From Lentzea aerocolonigenes (lineage in GTDB: Bacteria; Actinomycetota; Actinomycetes; Mycobacteriales; Pseudonocardiaceae), in the NCBI RefSeq assembly GCF_000955955.1, contig NZ_JYJG01000428.1:1-20773 (forward strand): 20,773 bases of DNA, written 5' to 3'. A program made the translations under genes and the position numbers. Below are positions 12,429 to 18,753 of the stretch, piece after piece. The notes beneath the pieces were generated by a model. That model worked only from the letters and a program-made list of their open reading frames with translations. It ran no database searches and was not told the origin of the DNA. The stretch's first letter is position 1, and the number at the start of each line of letters is the position of its first letter.

Positions 12429-13023
12429 AGTGCCGGTCGGTGCCCGGTTCCGCGAGCTCGTCGAGCACCGCCACGGCCAGGTCCTCCGCCGAGATCATGG
12501 ACGGGCCGGTGAGCAGCACGTCGTGGCCACGCCGGTAGGTGCCGGTGCGTTCGCCGGGTTCGAGCAGCGCGGGCGGGCTGAGGTAGACCCAGTCCGCCGG
12601 GTGCGCCCGGCACACCTCGAGCTGCTGCACGCTGGCGGAGGCGATGGGGCGGATGTGCGGTGGCACATAACGGTCGTCGTCGATGACGAGACCACCGTTC
12701 GGCGAACGCAGCGGCCCGGCGCCGCCCACGACGAGGATCCTGGTGCGCGTGGCGTGTGCGGAGTCCAGCAACGCCTTGGTCGCCGGACCGGCGGCTTCCT
12801 CCTCGCCCGGTCGCGGCCGGGTGGCGGCGACCACACCGTCCACTCCGGACAGCAGGTCGTCCATCAGGCCGCGGTCGGTCGCATCACCGCGCACGGCACG
12901 CACTCCTGGAATCTCGGGCAGTTGGTTGCGGAACACCGCTGTCACGTCGTGTTCGCGGCGCAGGGCTTCCGCCACCACGCGCGACCCGACCATGCCGGCG
13001 GCGCCGACGATCGCGAGCTTCAT
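12412..13023 (-). CDS. NAD(P)H-binding atypical SDR (YwnB/YhfK-like reductase)
   Basis: The 203-residue product starts with a Rossmann dinucleotide-binding motif (KLAIVGAAGMVGSRVVAEAL, residues 2-21), followed by TAVFRN, GVRAVRGDATD and GVDGVVAATRP, all typical of the small NAD(P)-binding proteins related to NmrA and YwnB. The later DWVYLSPPALLEPGERTGTYRRG block matches the same family. No YxxxK catalytic pair of classical SDRs is seen. The ATG at 13023 overlaps the stop of the upstream EamA gene (ATGA), so both are in one operon controlled by the divergent LysR regulator. The 3' end overlaps the GNAT gene on the other strand. The substrate is unknown; flavin or NADPH-dependent redox chemistry is the family expectation. 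Confidence 0.87.
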   Translation of the reverse strand: MKLAIVGAAGMVGSRVVAEALRREHDVTAVFRNQLPEIPGVRAVRGDATDRGLMDDLLSGVDGVVAATRPRPGEEEAAGPATKALLDSAHATRTRILVVGGAGPLRSPNGGLVIDDDRYVPPHIRPIASASVQQLEVCRAHPADWVYLSPPALLEPGERTGTYRRGHDVLLTGPSMISAEDLAVAVLDELAEPGTDRHFTVAR

Positions 13024-13895
13024 CGCAGCGCCGCCTTGGCGAGCGCGGGTGCCGGGCGCTGGCTGGCGACGATCGCTATGAGTGCGAGCGCGAAACCGAG
13101 GAGCTGCACCGGGTTCAGCGTCTGGCCGAGCACCACGACACCGAGCACGGCGGCGACCATCGGCGAGAGCAGGCCGAGCATCGACACCGACGTGACCGGC
13201 AGGGTCGTGATCGCGCGGAACCACAGCACGTAGGCGAGCAGGCCGCCGACGCCGCCGAGCCACAGGTAACCGAGCGCGGCCGGGAGGTCGATCGCCGGTG
13301 GTGCGCCCTCGAACAGGAACGTCACCGGCACCAGGAACAGCCCGCCCGCGGTCAGCTGCCAGGCCGCGAACGTCGTCGGGCTCGCCTCGGCAGGCCTGCC
13401 CCACTTCTTCGTCAGCGTCACGCCGAGCGCCATCGTCGCGGCGCCGCCGAGCCCGGCCAGGACGCCGATCCCGTCGAACCCTGCTGCCGGGCCGAGGACC
13501 ACCAGTCCGACGCCGATCAGGCCGATCACGCCCCACGCGAACCGCCACGCCGAGGGGCTCTCCTTCAGCACGCCCACGGCCAGCGCCGCCACGACGAGTG
13601 GCTGTGCGGCGCCGAGAGTGGCCGCGACGCCGCCGGGCAGCCGTTCGGCCGCGATGAACAGGAACGGGAAGAACAGGCCGATGTTGAGCACACCGAGGAC
13701 GGCTGCTCTGGCCCACCATCTTCCGTGCGGCGGGGTGCGGGTGATGGCCAGCGCGATCAGGCCGGCGGGCAGCGAGCGGAGCAAGCCGGCGAACAGCGGG
13801 TGGCCGGCGGGCAGCAGCTCGGTCGTGACGACGTACGTCGAGCCCCAGACGACCGGCGCGAAGGCGGCGAGCGCGGTGCGGAAGTGGTTTCTCAC
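13020..13895 (-). CDS. EamA/DMT family transporter
   Basis: The 291-residue product has ten hydrophobic segments in two EamA repeats (first near FAPVVWGSTYVVTTELLPAG, second near GLGGAATMALGVTLTKKWG), as in RhtA/YdcZ-type metabolite exporters of the drug/metabolite transporter superfamily in the cytoplasmic membrane. I chose the GTG at 13895, which has TGGA five bases upstream and leads directly into NHFRTALAAFAPVVWG; the frame is open to 13955 but that part covers the LysR box. It is the first gene of a two-gene operon and overlaps the reductase gene by four bases. The divergent LysR gene probably controls it. The exported compound is unknown. Confidence 0.9.
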   Translation of the reverse strand: MRNHFRTALAAFAPVVWGSTYVVTTELLPAGHPLFAGLLRSLPAGLIALAITRTPPHGRWWARAAVLGVLNIGLFFPFLFIAAERLPGGVAATLGAAQPLVVAALAVGVLKESPSAWRFAWGVIGLIGVGLVVLGPAAGFDGIGVLAGLGGAATMALGVTLTKKWGRPAEASPTTFAAWQLTAGGLFLVPVTFLFEGAPPAIDLPAALGYLWLGGVGGLLAYVLWFRAITTLPVTSVSMLGLLSPMVAAVLGVVVLGQTLNPVQLLGFALALIAIVASQRPAPALAKAALR

Positions 13896-13953
13896 GTCAT
13901 CCAGTGTTCGACGCGTGGATCGATGAGTCCAACACATGCTTTTCATCCGATCC

Positions 13954-13968
13954 ATCGTGATTCAAGAT
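13954..13968. promoter_or_regulatory. LysR box (T-N11-A) between the EamA and LysR genes
   Basis: ATCGTGATTCAAGAT is an interrupted dyad, ATC-N9-GAT, in which six of seven arm positions are complementary. It fits the LysR T-N11-A consensus. It lies 6 bases before the lysR ATG and 58 bases before the EamA start, the usual place for both autorepression and activation of a divergent target. A wider repeat, TCCATCG ... CGATGGA, encloses it. Confidence 0.65.
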
Positions 13969-13974
13969 AGATCG

Positions 13975-14862
13975 ATGGAGCTCCAGCAGCTGCGGTACGT
14001 CGTGGCGGTCGCCGAGACCGGCAGCTTCACTCGTGCGGCTCGGCGCTGTCTCGTGGTGCAGTCGGCGTTGAGCCACCAGATCGCGCGTCTCGAACGCTCG
14101 TTGGGCGCCCGGCTGTTCGATCGCACGAGCCGCAGCGTCCGGCTGACCCCGGCGGGTGCGGCGTTCCTGCCGTCGGCCCGCCAGTGCCTCGCCGCGGCGG
14201 AACGAGCGGCGGCCGAGGTCGCCGCGGCGGTGGGGGAGGTGCGTGGACGGGTCGTGGTCGGGGTGATCCCGACCGTTGCCGCCGTGGACCTGCCCGCCGC
14301 GCTGAAGGTGTTCCGCGAGAGGTATCCGCAGGTTCGGGTCGCGTTGGGGATGGCGCCCAGCCACGAGCTCGTCGCACAGGTTCGGTCGGGTGCCGTTGAT
14401 CTCGCGTTCCTCGGGCTGCCGCTCGGTGCTGCGCCCGAGGGCGTGCGCGGGCACGAGCTGGGGCGTGACGATCACGTCGCCGTGGTGGCGCCGGCGCATC
14501 CCCTTGCGGGGAAACCGGAAACCGATCTGCAGACACTGGCTCACGAGTTGTTCGTCGACTTCCCGGCCGGGTCGCCTGGACGCATGCAGTCCGATCAGGC
14601 GTTCGCCGCGGCCGGACTGCACCGCGAGGTCGCGTTCGAGGTGACGACCGCCGAGCTGATGGCCGGACTGCTCCGCGAGGGCCTTGGCGTGGCGGTGCTG
14701 CCGTCGCGGTACACGCCCCGGCTCAGCGGGGTGGTGACGGTGCCGATCGTGGACGGGCCGTCACGGGTGGAGCACCTGGTGTGGAGCACGGCCGGGCTGA
14801 CGCCGGCGGCCGCGGCGTTCCTGGACGTGCTCGGTGTGCCGGAAATTGTCGGTGGTGCCTGA
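13975..14862 (+). CDS. LysR family transcriptional regulator
   Basis: The 295-residue product has the LysR winged HTH at the N-terminus (MELQQLRYVVAVAETGSFTRAARR, then VQSALSHQIARLERSLGARLFDRTSRSVRLTPAG, residues 1-60) and a periplasmic-binding-like effector domain (RGRVVVGVIPTVAAVDLPAALKVFRERYP, GAVDLAFLGLP, LREGLGVAVLPSRY). Length is normal for the family. I chose the ATG at 13975, where the conserved HTH begins; the frame is open upstream to 13936 but covers the operator. No clear ribosome binding site is seen. By position it probably controls the divergent EamA-reductase operon. The effector is unknown. Confidence 0.93.
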   Translation: MELQQLRYVVAVAETGSFTRAARRCLVVQSALSHQIARLERSLGARLFDRTSRSVRLTPAGAAFLPSARQCLAAAERAAAEVAAAVGEVRGRVVVGVIPTVAAVDLPAALKVFRERYPQVRVALGMAPSHELVAQVRSGAVDLAFLGLPLGAAPEGVRGHELGRDDHVAVVAPAHPLAGKPETDLQTLAHELFVDFPAGSPGRMQSDQAFAAAGLHREVAFEVTTAELMAGLLREGLGVAVLPSRYTPRLSGVVTVPIVDGPSRVEHLVWSTAGLTPAAAAFLDVLGVPEIVGGA

Positions 14863-14872
14863 GAGAATGAAA

Positions 14873-14901
14873 GCAGGGGACCCCCTGGAGGGGACCCCTG
14901 C
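14873..14901. terminator. Bidirectional terminator between lysR and the SDR gene
   Basis: GCAGGGGACCCC (14873-14884) pairs with GGGGACCCCTGC (14890-14901) with one A-A mismatch and a five-base loop. It lies between the stops of two convergent genes. There is no real T run, as is common in high-GC terminators. Confidence 0.8.
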
Positions 14902-14920
14902 CTGAGCGTGCTGTTCGTGT

Positions 14921-15673
14921 TCAGCCCGCGGTGCCGGTGGCGAGCAGGCCCCCGTCGACGCGCACGGTCTCGCCGGTGATCCACGAAGCGCCGTCCGAGC
15001 ACAGGAAGGCCACGAGCGAGGCGACGTCCTCCGGCGTGCCGAGCCGTTTCGTCGGGTACTGCTGAACGGCCTGCTCCTCGCGGCCGACGTAGAGCGCCTC
15101 GGCGAACTTCGTCTTCACCACGCCGGGTGCGACGGCGTTCACGCGCACCTTCGGGCCGAGCTGCCACGCCAGTTCCTCGGTGAGGCGGATCAGCGCCGCC
15201 TTGGAGGCCCCGTACGCGGCGATCACGCCCGTGGACCGGATGCCGCCGATCGACGCGATGTTCACGACCGAGCCGCCGTGCTCGGCCATCCAGGCTTTCC
15301 ACGCGAGCTGCGTGAAACCGAGTGCCGCCACCACGTTGACGTCGAAGATCTTCCGGACCGCGTTGAGGTCGGCGTCCATCAGGAACCCGAACTGCGGGTT
15401 GATACCGGTGTTGTTGACCAGGACGTCGAGGCTGCCGAACTCCTCGACCGTGCGCGCCACGACCTCCTCGCGGGAGGCGTCGTCGCCCGCGTTGCCCTGG
15501 ACCGTGAGCACCTTGCCGCCGAGCTCCTTCGCCGCCTCGGCGAGCTGGTCGGCCTTGCGGCCGGTGATGGTGACGGCGGCGCCGCGGGAGAGCAGCTCGC
15601 GCGCGATGCCGAGGCCGATGCCGCGGGACGCGCCGGTGACCAGCGCCGTCTTGCCGGAGAAGTCTTCGCTCAT
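14921..15673 (-). CDS. Classical SDR family oxidoreductase (FabG-like)
   Basis: The 250-residue product is a short-chain dehydrogenase/reductase. It has the cofactor motif TGASRGIG (about 13-20), NNTG in place of the more usual NNAG, a catalytic Ser in NIASIGG, the YGASK pair (Tyr-x-x-x-Lys), and a C-terminal SDGASWITGETVRVDGGLLATG, as in FabG-like members. Basic residues follow the first strand (ITGRKADQ), which suggests NADP(H). The ATG at 15673 is preceded by TAGATT and exactly seven bases, so it is probably leaderless; a TTG at 15682 is the alternative. It stands alone, convergent with lysR and divergent from the ABC-F gene. The substrate cannot be told from sequence. Confidence 0.9.
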   Translation of the reverse strand: MSEDFSGKTALVTGASRGIGLGIARELLSRGAAVTITGRKADQLAEAAKELGGKVLTVQGNAGDDASREEVVARTVEEFGSLDVLVNNTGINPQFGFLMDADLNAVRKIFDVNVVAALGFTQLAWKAWMAEHGGSVVNIASIGGIRSTGVIAAYGASKAALIRLTEELAWQLGPKVRVNAVAPGVVKTKFAEALYVGREEQAVQQYPTKRLGTPEDVASLVAFLCSDGASWITGETVRVDGGLLATGTAG

Positions 15674-15680
15674 GGCCGGC

Positions 15681-15686
15681 AATCTA
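15681..15686 (-). promoter_or_regulatory. -10 of a leaderless promoter for the SDR gene
   Basis: On the minus strand TAGATT occupies 15686-15681, followed by GCCGGCC and the ATG at 15673. The seven-base gap is the same as at dgt and at the methyltransferase-like gene. No clear -35 is visible. Confidence 0.5.
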
Positions 15687-15728
15687 TGCGTCTGGCCACA
15701 GGTGGGAAATTCGATGGTCGCGACCCCG

Positions 15729-15759
15729 TAGACTGGCTCCCGTGATCCTCCTGGAGTAG
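15729..15759 (+). promoter_or_regulatory. Candidate promoter and leaderless five-codon upstream ORF of the ABC-F gene
   Basis: TAGACT (15729-15734) is followed by seven bases and a GTG at 15742 that opens a five-codon frame (Met-Ile-Leu-Leu-Glu, stop TAG at 15757-15759). The ABC-F start lies 59 bases further on. CTCC within this short frame (15748-15751) is complementary to the GGAG binding site of the ABC-F gene (15809-15812). ABC-F resistance genes are often controlled by leader peptides, but nothing here proves translation of this frame. Confidence 0.35.
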
Positions 15760-15818
15760 GCCGACCCGGACGTGCCGCCCTTTGTCATGCCCGGAACAAC
15801 ATCTGCTCGGAGTTTCTC

Positions 15819-17447
15819 TTGATCACCGCAACTGACATGGAGTTGCGCGCGGGCTCACGCATTCTCGTGAGTGGCGCCAACCTGCGCGTTCAGCCCGGCG
15901 ACCGCATCGGCCTCGTGGGCCGCAACGGTGCCGGCAAGACCACCTCGCTGCGCGTTCTCGCCGGTGAGGGCCAGCCCTACGGTGGCGCCATCACGCGCAA
16001 GGGCGAGCTCGGCTACCTGCCGCAGGACCCGCGCGAGGGCGACCTGTCGGTCATCGCCAAGGACCGCGTGCTGTCCGCGCGGGGCCTCGACCAGCTGCTC
16101 CGCGACATGGAGAAGGCCCAGTCGAAGATGGCCGAGCTGGTCGACCCGGACGAGCTCGAGGTCGCCGTCACCAAGTACGGCAAGCTCGAGGAGCGCTTCG
16201 CGGCGCTCGGCGGGTACGCCGCCGAGTCCGAGGCCGCCCGCATCTGCTCGAACCTCGGCCTGCCGGACCGCGTGCTGGAGCAGCAGCTCAAGACGCTGTC
16301 GGGTGGTCAGCGCCGTCGCGTGGAGCTGGCGCGGATCCTGTTCGCCGCGTCCGAGGCCGGCATCGGCGCGAAGTCGAGCACGATCCTGCTGATCGACGAG
16401 CCCACGAACCACCTCGACGCCGACTCGATCACGTGGCTGCGCGGCTTCCTCAAGTCGCACGACGGCGGTCTCGTCGTGATCTCGCACGACGTGGAGCTGC
16501 TCGACGACGTCGTGAACAAGGTGTGGTTCCTCGACGCCATTCGCGGCGAGGTCGACATCTACAACCTCGGCTGGAAGAAGTACCTCGAAGCCCGTGCGAC
16601 GGACGAGAAGCGCCGTCGCCGTGAGCGCGCCAACGCCGAGAAGAAGGCCGGCGCGTTGATGACGCAGGCCGCCAAGATGGGCGCGAAGGCCACGAAGGCC
16701 GTTGCGGCGCAGAACATGGCGAAGCGCGCCCAGAAGCTGCTCGACGGTCTCGACGAGGTGCGCCAGAGCGACAAGGTCGCGAAGATCAGCTTCCCGGCGC
16801 CCGCGTCGTGCGGCAAGACTCCTTTGATGGCAGAGGGTCTGAGCAAGTCCTACGGCTCGCTGGAGATCTTCACCGGCGTGGATCTGGCCATCGACAAGGG
16901 TTCCCGCGTCGTCGTGCTCGGCTTCAACGGTGCCGGCAAGACGACGTTGCTGCGGTTGCTGGGCGGCAGCGAGAAGATGGACGCGGGCAAGATCGTGCCA
17001 GGGCACGGCCTGAAGATCGGCTACTTCGCGCAGGAGCACGAGACGCTCGACCACAACGCGTCGGTGTGGGAGAACATCCGGCACATGGCGCCCGATGAGC
17101 AGGAGCAGCGGCTGCGGTCGTTGCTCGGCACGTTCCTGTTCACCGGCGAGCAGCTCGACCAGCCCGCCGGCACGTTGTCCGGTGGCGAGAAGACGCGACT
17201 GGCGCTGGCCGGTCTGGTGTCGTCGGCCGCGAACGTGCTGCTGCTCGACGAGCCGACCAACAACCTCGACCCGGCCTCGCGCGAGCAGGTTCTCGACGCG
17301 TTGCGGCGGTACGAGGGCGCGGTCGTCCTCGTGACGCACGACCCCGGTGCGGTCGAGGCGCTGGAGCCCGAGCGCGTGATCCTGCTGCCCGACGGCACCG
17401 AGGATCATTGGTCGGAGGACTACCTCGAGCTCGTGCAGCTCGCGTGA
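15819..17447 (+). CDS. ABC-F family ATPase (Rv1473-like, ribosome-associated)
   Basis: The 542-residue product has two ABC ATPase domains and no membrane segment, the mark of ABC-F proteins, which act on the ribosome as translation or antibiotic-protection factors. Domain 1 has Walker A GRNGAGKT (34-41), signature LSGGQRRRVELA (about 163) and Walker B LLIDEPTNHLD (about 190). The linker (about 245-330) is Lys/Arg/Ala rich. Domain 2 has FNGAGKTT (about 370), LSGGEKTRLALA and LLLDEPTNNLD. The TTG at 15819 has GGAG six bases upstream, and MITATDMELRAGSRIL is the usual family start. The gene is followed by a small HTH gene and a crotonase gene, as with Rv1473, Rv1473A and Rv1472 in Mycobacterium tuberculosis. 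Rv1473 is often annotated as macrolide-related; resistance here is only a possibility. Confidence 0.93.
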   Translation: MITATDMELRAGSRILVSGANLRVQPGDRIGLVGRNGAGKTTSLRVLAGEGQPYGGAITRKGELGYLPQDPREGDLSVIAKDRVLSARGLDQLLRDMEKAQSKMAELVDPDELEVAVTKYGKLEERFAALGGYAAESEAARICSNLGLPDRVLEQQLKTLSGGQRRRVELARILFAASEAGIGAKSSTILLIDEPTNHLDADSITWLRGFLKSHDGGLVVISHDVELLDDVVNKVWFLDAIRGEVDIYNLGWKKYLEARATDEKRRRRERANAEKKAGALMTQAAKMGAKATKAVAAQNMAKRAQKLLDGLDEVRQSDKVAKISFPAPASCGKTPLMAEGLSKSYGSLEIFTGVDLAIDKGSRVVVLGFNGAGKTTLLRLLGGSEKMDAGKIVPGHGLKIGYFAQEHETLDHNASVWENIRHMAPDEQEQRLRSLLGTFLFTGEQLDQPAGTLSGGEKTRLALAGLVSSAANVLLLDEPTNNLDPASREQVLDALRRYEGAVVLVTHDPGAVEALEPERVILLPDGTEDHWSEDYLELVQLA

Positions 17448-17622
17448 TCTCCACCCCTCAAAGGATTACCGTACGCGCACTGTGATCAACTGAGTGTGAT
17501 CGAATCGACCGTTCGGCGATCTCTTTGCTTGATCACCTGGCGTTCTGCCGGTTCCTGTTCGATCATTGCGACGACAGGGGCCGTAGAACGGCCCGACCTG
17601 CTCGTACGGAAGGCGGGACAAG
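17448..17622 (+). promoter_or_regulatory. Intergenic control region before the small HTH gene
   Basis: The 175 bases hold a perfect palindrome, GGGCCGT-AGA-ACGGCCC (17578-17594), 28 bases before the start codon, and four GATC sites in similar context (TGTGATCA at 17481, TGTGATCG at 17495, TTGATCAC at 17529, TCGATCAT at 17560). The palindrome is a candidate operator, perhaps for the small HTH protein itself. No other gene or terminator is visible. Confidence 0.4.
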
Positions 17623-17832
17623 GTGGCTGACCTGAAGAAGGGTGCCCGGATCACCGGCGCCACGCGGGACAAGCTGGCCGCTGACCTGAAGAAGAAGTAC
17701 GAAAAGGGCGCGAGCATCCGGGCTTTGGCTGAAAGCACCGGGCGTTCCTACGGCTTCGTGCACCGGGTTCTGTCGGAATCCGGCGTCACGCTGCGCGGTC
17801 GCGGTGGCGCCACCCGGACGAAGAAGAAGTAG
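17623..17832 (+). CDS. Small helix-turn-helix protein (Rv1473A-like)
   Basis: The 69-residue, very basic protein begins ADLKKGARITGATRDKLAADLKKKYEKG, followed by a clear helix-turn-helix (ASIRALAESTGRSYGFVHRVLSESGVTLR, about residues 29-57) and a Gly/Arg/Lys tail. It matches the small protein found directly after the ABC-F gene in mycobacteria and other actinobacteria, annotated as a possible regulator (Rv1473A). The GTG at 17623 has GGAAGG about nine bases upstream. The strong conservation of such a short protein suggests a general role, possibly nucleoid-associated or an autoregulator; no function is established that I know. Confidence 0.88.
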   Translation: MADLKKGARITGATRDKLAADLKKKYEKGASIRALAESTGRSYGFVHRVLSESGVTLRGRGGATRTKKK

Positions 17833-17891
17833 CCTCAACTCAGACTGCTACTCTCCGGTAACTAGCTTCTAGTCCGCCGGAGGTAATCACC

Positions 17892-18704
17892 ATGCCAGTG
17901 CCCGCTATCGACGCTGGCGTGCTCGAGCGCGGTGGTGTTCGGCTTGCTCTTGCCGGGCCGCTCGCCACCATCACGCTCGATCGTCCCGACGTGCTCAACG
18001 CACAGACGCCCGCAACCTGGGCGGCGTTGCGGCACATCGGTGATCAGCTGGACCCGGACGTCCGCGTCGTGGTCGTCCGGGGTTCCGGTCGCGCCTTCTC
18101 GGCGGGTCTGGACCGGCGCATGTTCACCGGTGAGCCCGTCGACGGTGAACCCGGTGGCCTGCCGGGGATGCTCGCGTTGTCTCCCGAGGAGGCGGACGCT
18201 CGCATTGCCTCGTACCAGGCCGGGTTCACCTGGTTGAGCGACCCGGCGCGCGTGACGATCGCCGCGGTGCACGGGCATGCCATCGGCGCGGGCTTCCAGT
18301 TGGCGCTGGCGTGCGACTTCCGCGTGCTCGCCGAGGACGCGCAGTTCTGCATGGCCGAGACCGGGCTGGGTCTGGTGCCCGATCTCGGCGGGACGCTGCC
18401 TCTCGTGCGACTCGTGGGGTACTCGCGCGCGGCCGAGATCTGCGTGACCTCTCGCCGGGTTCCGGCTGCGGAGGCGTTGCAGATGGGCCTCGCGAACTCC
18501 GTCGTGCCCCTGGCCGACCTGGACGCCGCCGTCGAGTCGCTGGTGGCCGCGGTGACGAAGCCGCTGGCCGGTGCGGTCTCCGAGACGCTGGCCCTGATCG
18601 CGTCGGCGGCTGCCGGACCCTCGCTGGATTCGCAGCTCGCGGTGGAGCGCGCCGCTCAGCTGCGCCGCATCAACGCGCTGGCCGCGCTGTCCGCCCAGGG
18701 CTGA
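17892..18704 (+). CDS. Enoyl-CoA hydratase/isomerase (crotonase) family protein, EchA12-like
   Basis: The 270-residue product has the crotonase fold: LATITLDRPDVLNAQ (24-37), oxyanion residues in RAFSAGLDRRMF (67-78), HGHAIGAGFQLALACDFRV (128-144) and AETGLGLVPDLGGTLPLVRLVG (155-176). Of the two catalytic Glu residues of rat hydratase, the second is kept (Glu156) while the first is Gln136 (GAGFQLALA instead of GGGCELAM), so it may not be a classical hydratase; isomerase or hydrolase chemistry on an acyl-CoA is possible. GGAGGT lies seven bases before the ATG at 17892. It follows the small HTH gene by 59 bases. The same association with an ABC-F gene is seen for echA12 (Rv1472) in mycobacteria, although order differs. 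Confidence 0.88.
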   Translation: MPVPAIDAGVLERGGVRLALAGPLATITLDRPDVLNAQTPATWAALRHIGDQLDPDVRVVVVRGSGRAFSAGLDRRMFTGEPVDGEPGGLPGMLALSPEEADARIASYQAGFTWLSDPARVTIAAVHGHAIGAGFQLALACDFRVLAEDAQFCMAETGLGLVPDLGGTLPLVRLVGYSRAAEICVTSRRVPAAEALQMGLANSVVPLADLDAAVESLVAAVTKPLAGAVSETLALIASAAAGPSLDSQLAVERAAQLRRINALAALSAQG

Positions 18705-18723
18705 ATTCTCCCAGGTCAAGGAA

Positions 18724-18751
18724 TTGTCAGACCCATGTGCTGTTCTATAGG
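18724..18751 (+). promoter_or_regulatory. Candidate promoter of the ABC exporter gene
   Basis: TTGTCA (18724-18729), a 16-base spacer and TATAGG (18746-18751) resemble a housekeeping promoter. It lies so close to the GTG at 18754 that, if real, transcription would begin at or slightly inside the proposed start, so either the gene is leaderless from a shifted -10 or translation begins at the ATG at 18781. Confidence 0.4.
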
Positions 18752-18753
18752 GC

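Noticed and set aside
13024..13719. Extension of the reductase frame upstream to 13719
   Set aside because: The Rossmann motif starts immediately after the ATG at 13023, and the upstream part is the shadow of the EamA gene.
15855..17408. Long minus-strand frame opposite the ABC-F gene
   Set aside because: It has no family motif; it is the complement of a conserved two-domain ATPase gene.
1..18704. One combined ribosome-attack and ribosome-rescue system (5S, RIP-like, VLRF1, ABC-F)
   Set aside because: The genes lie in separate transcription units, on both strands, with unrelated genes between them. VLRF1 and the ABC-F trio are general actinobacterial genes, so proximity is likely chance.
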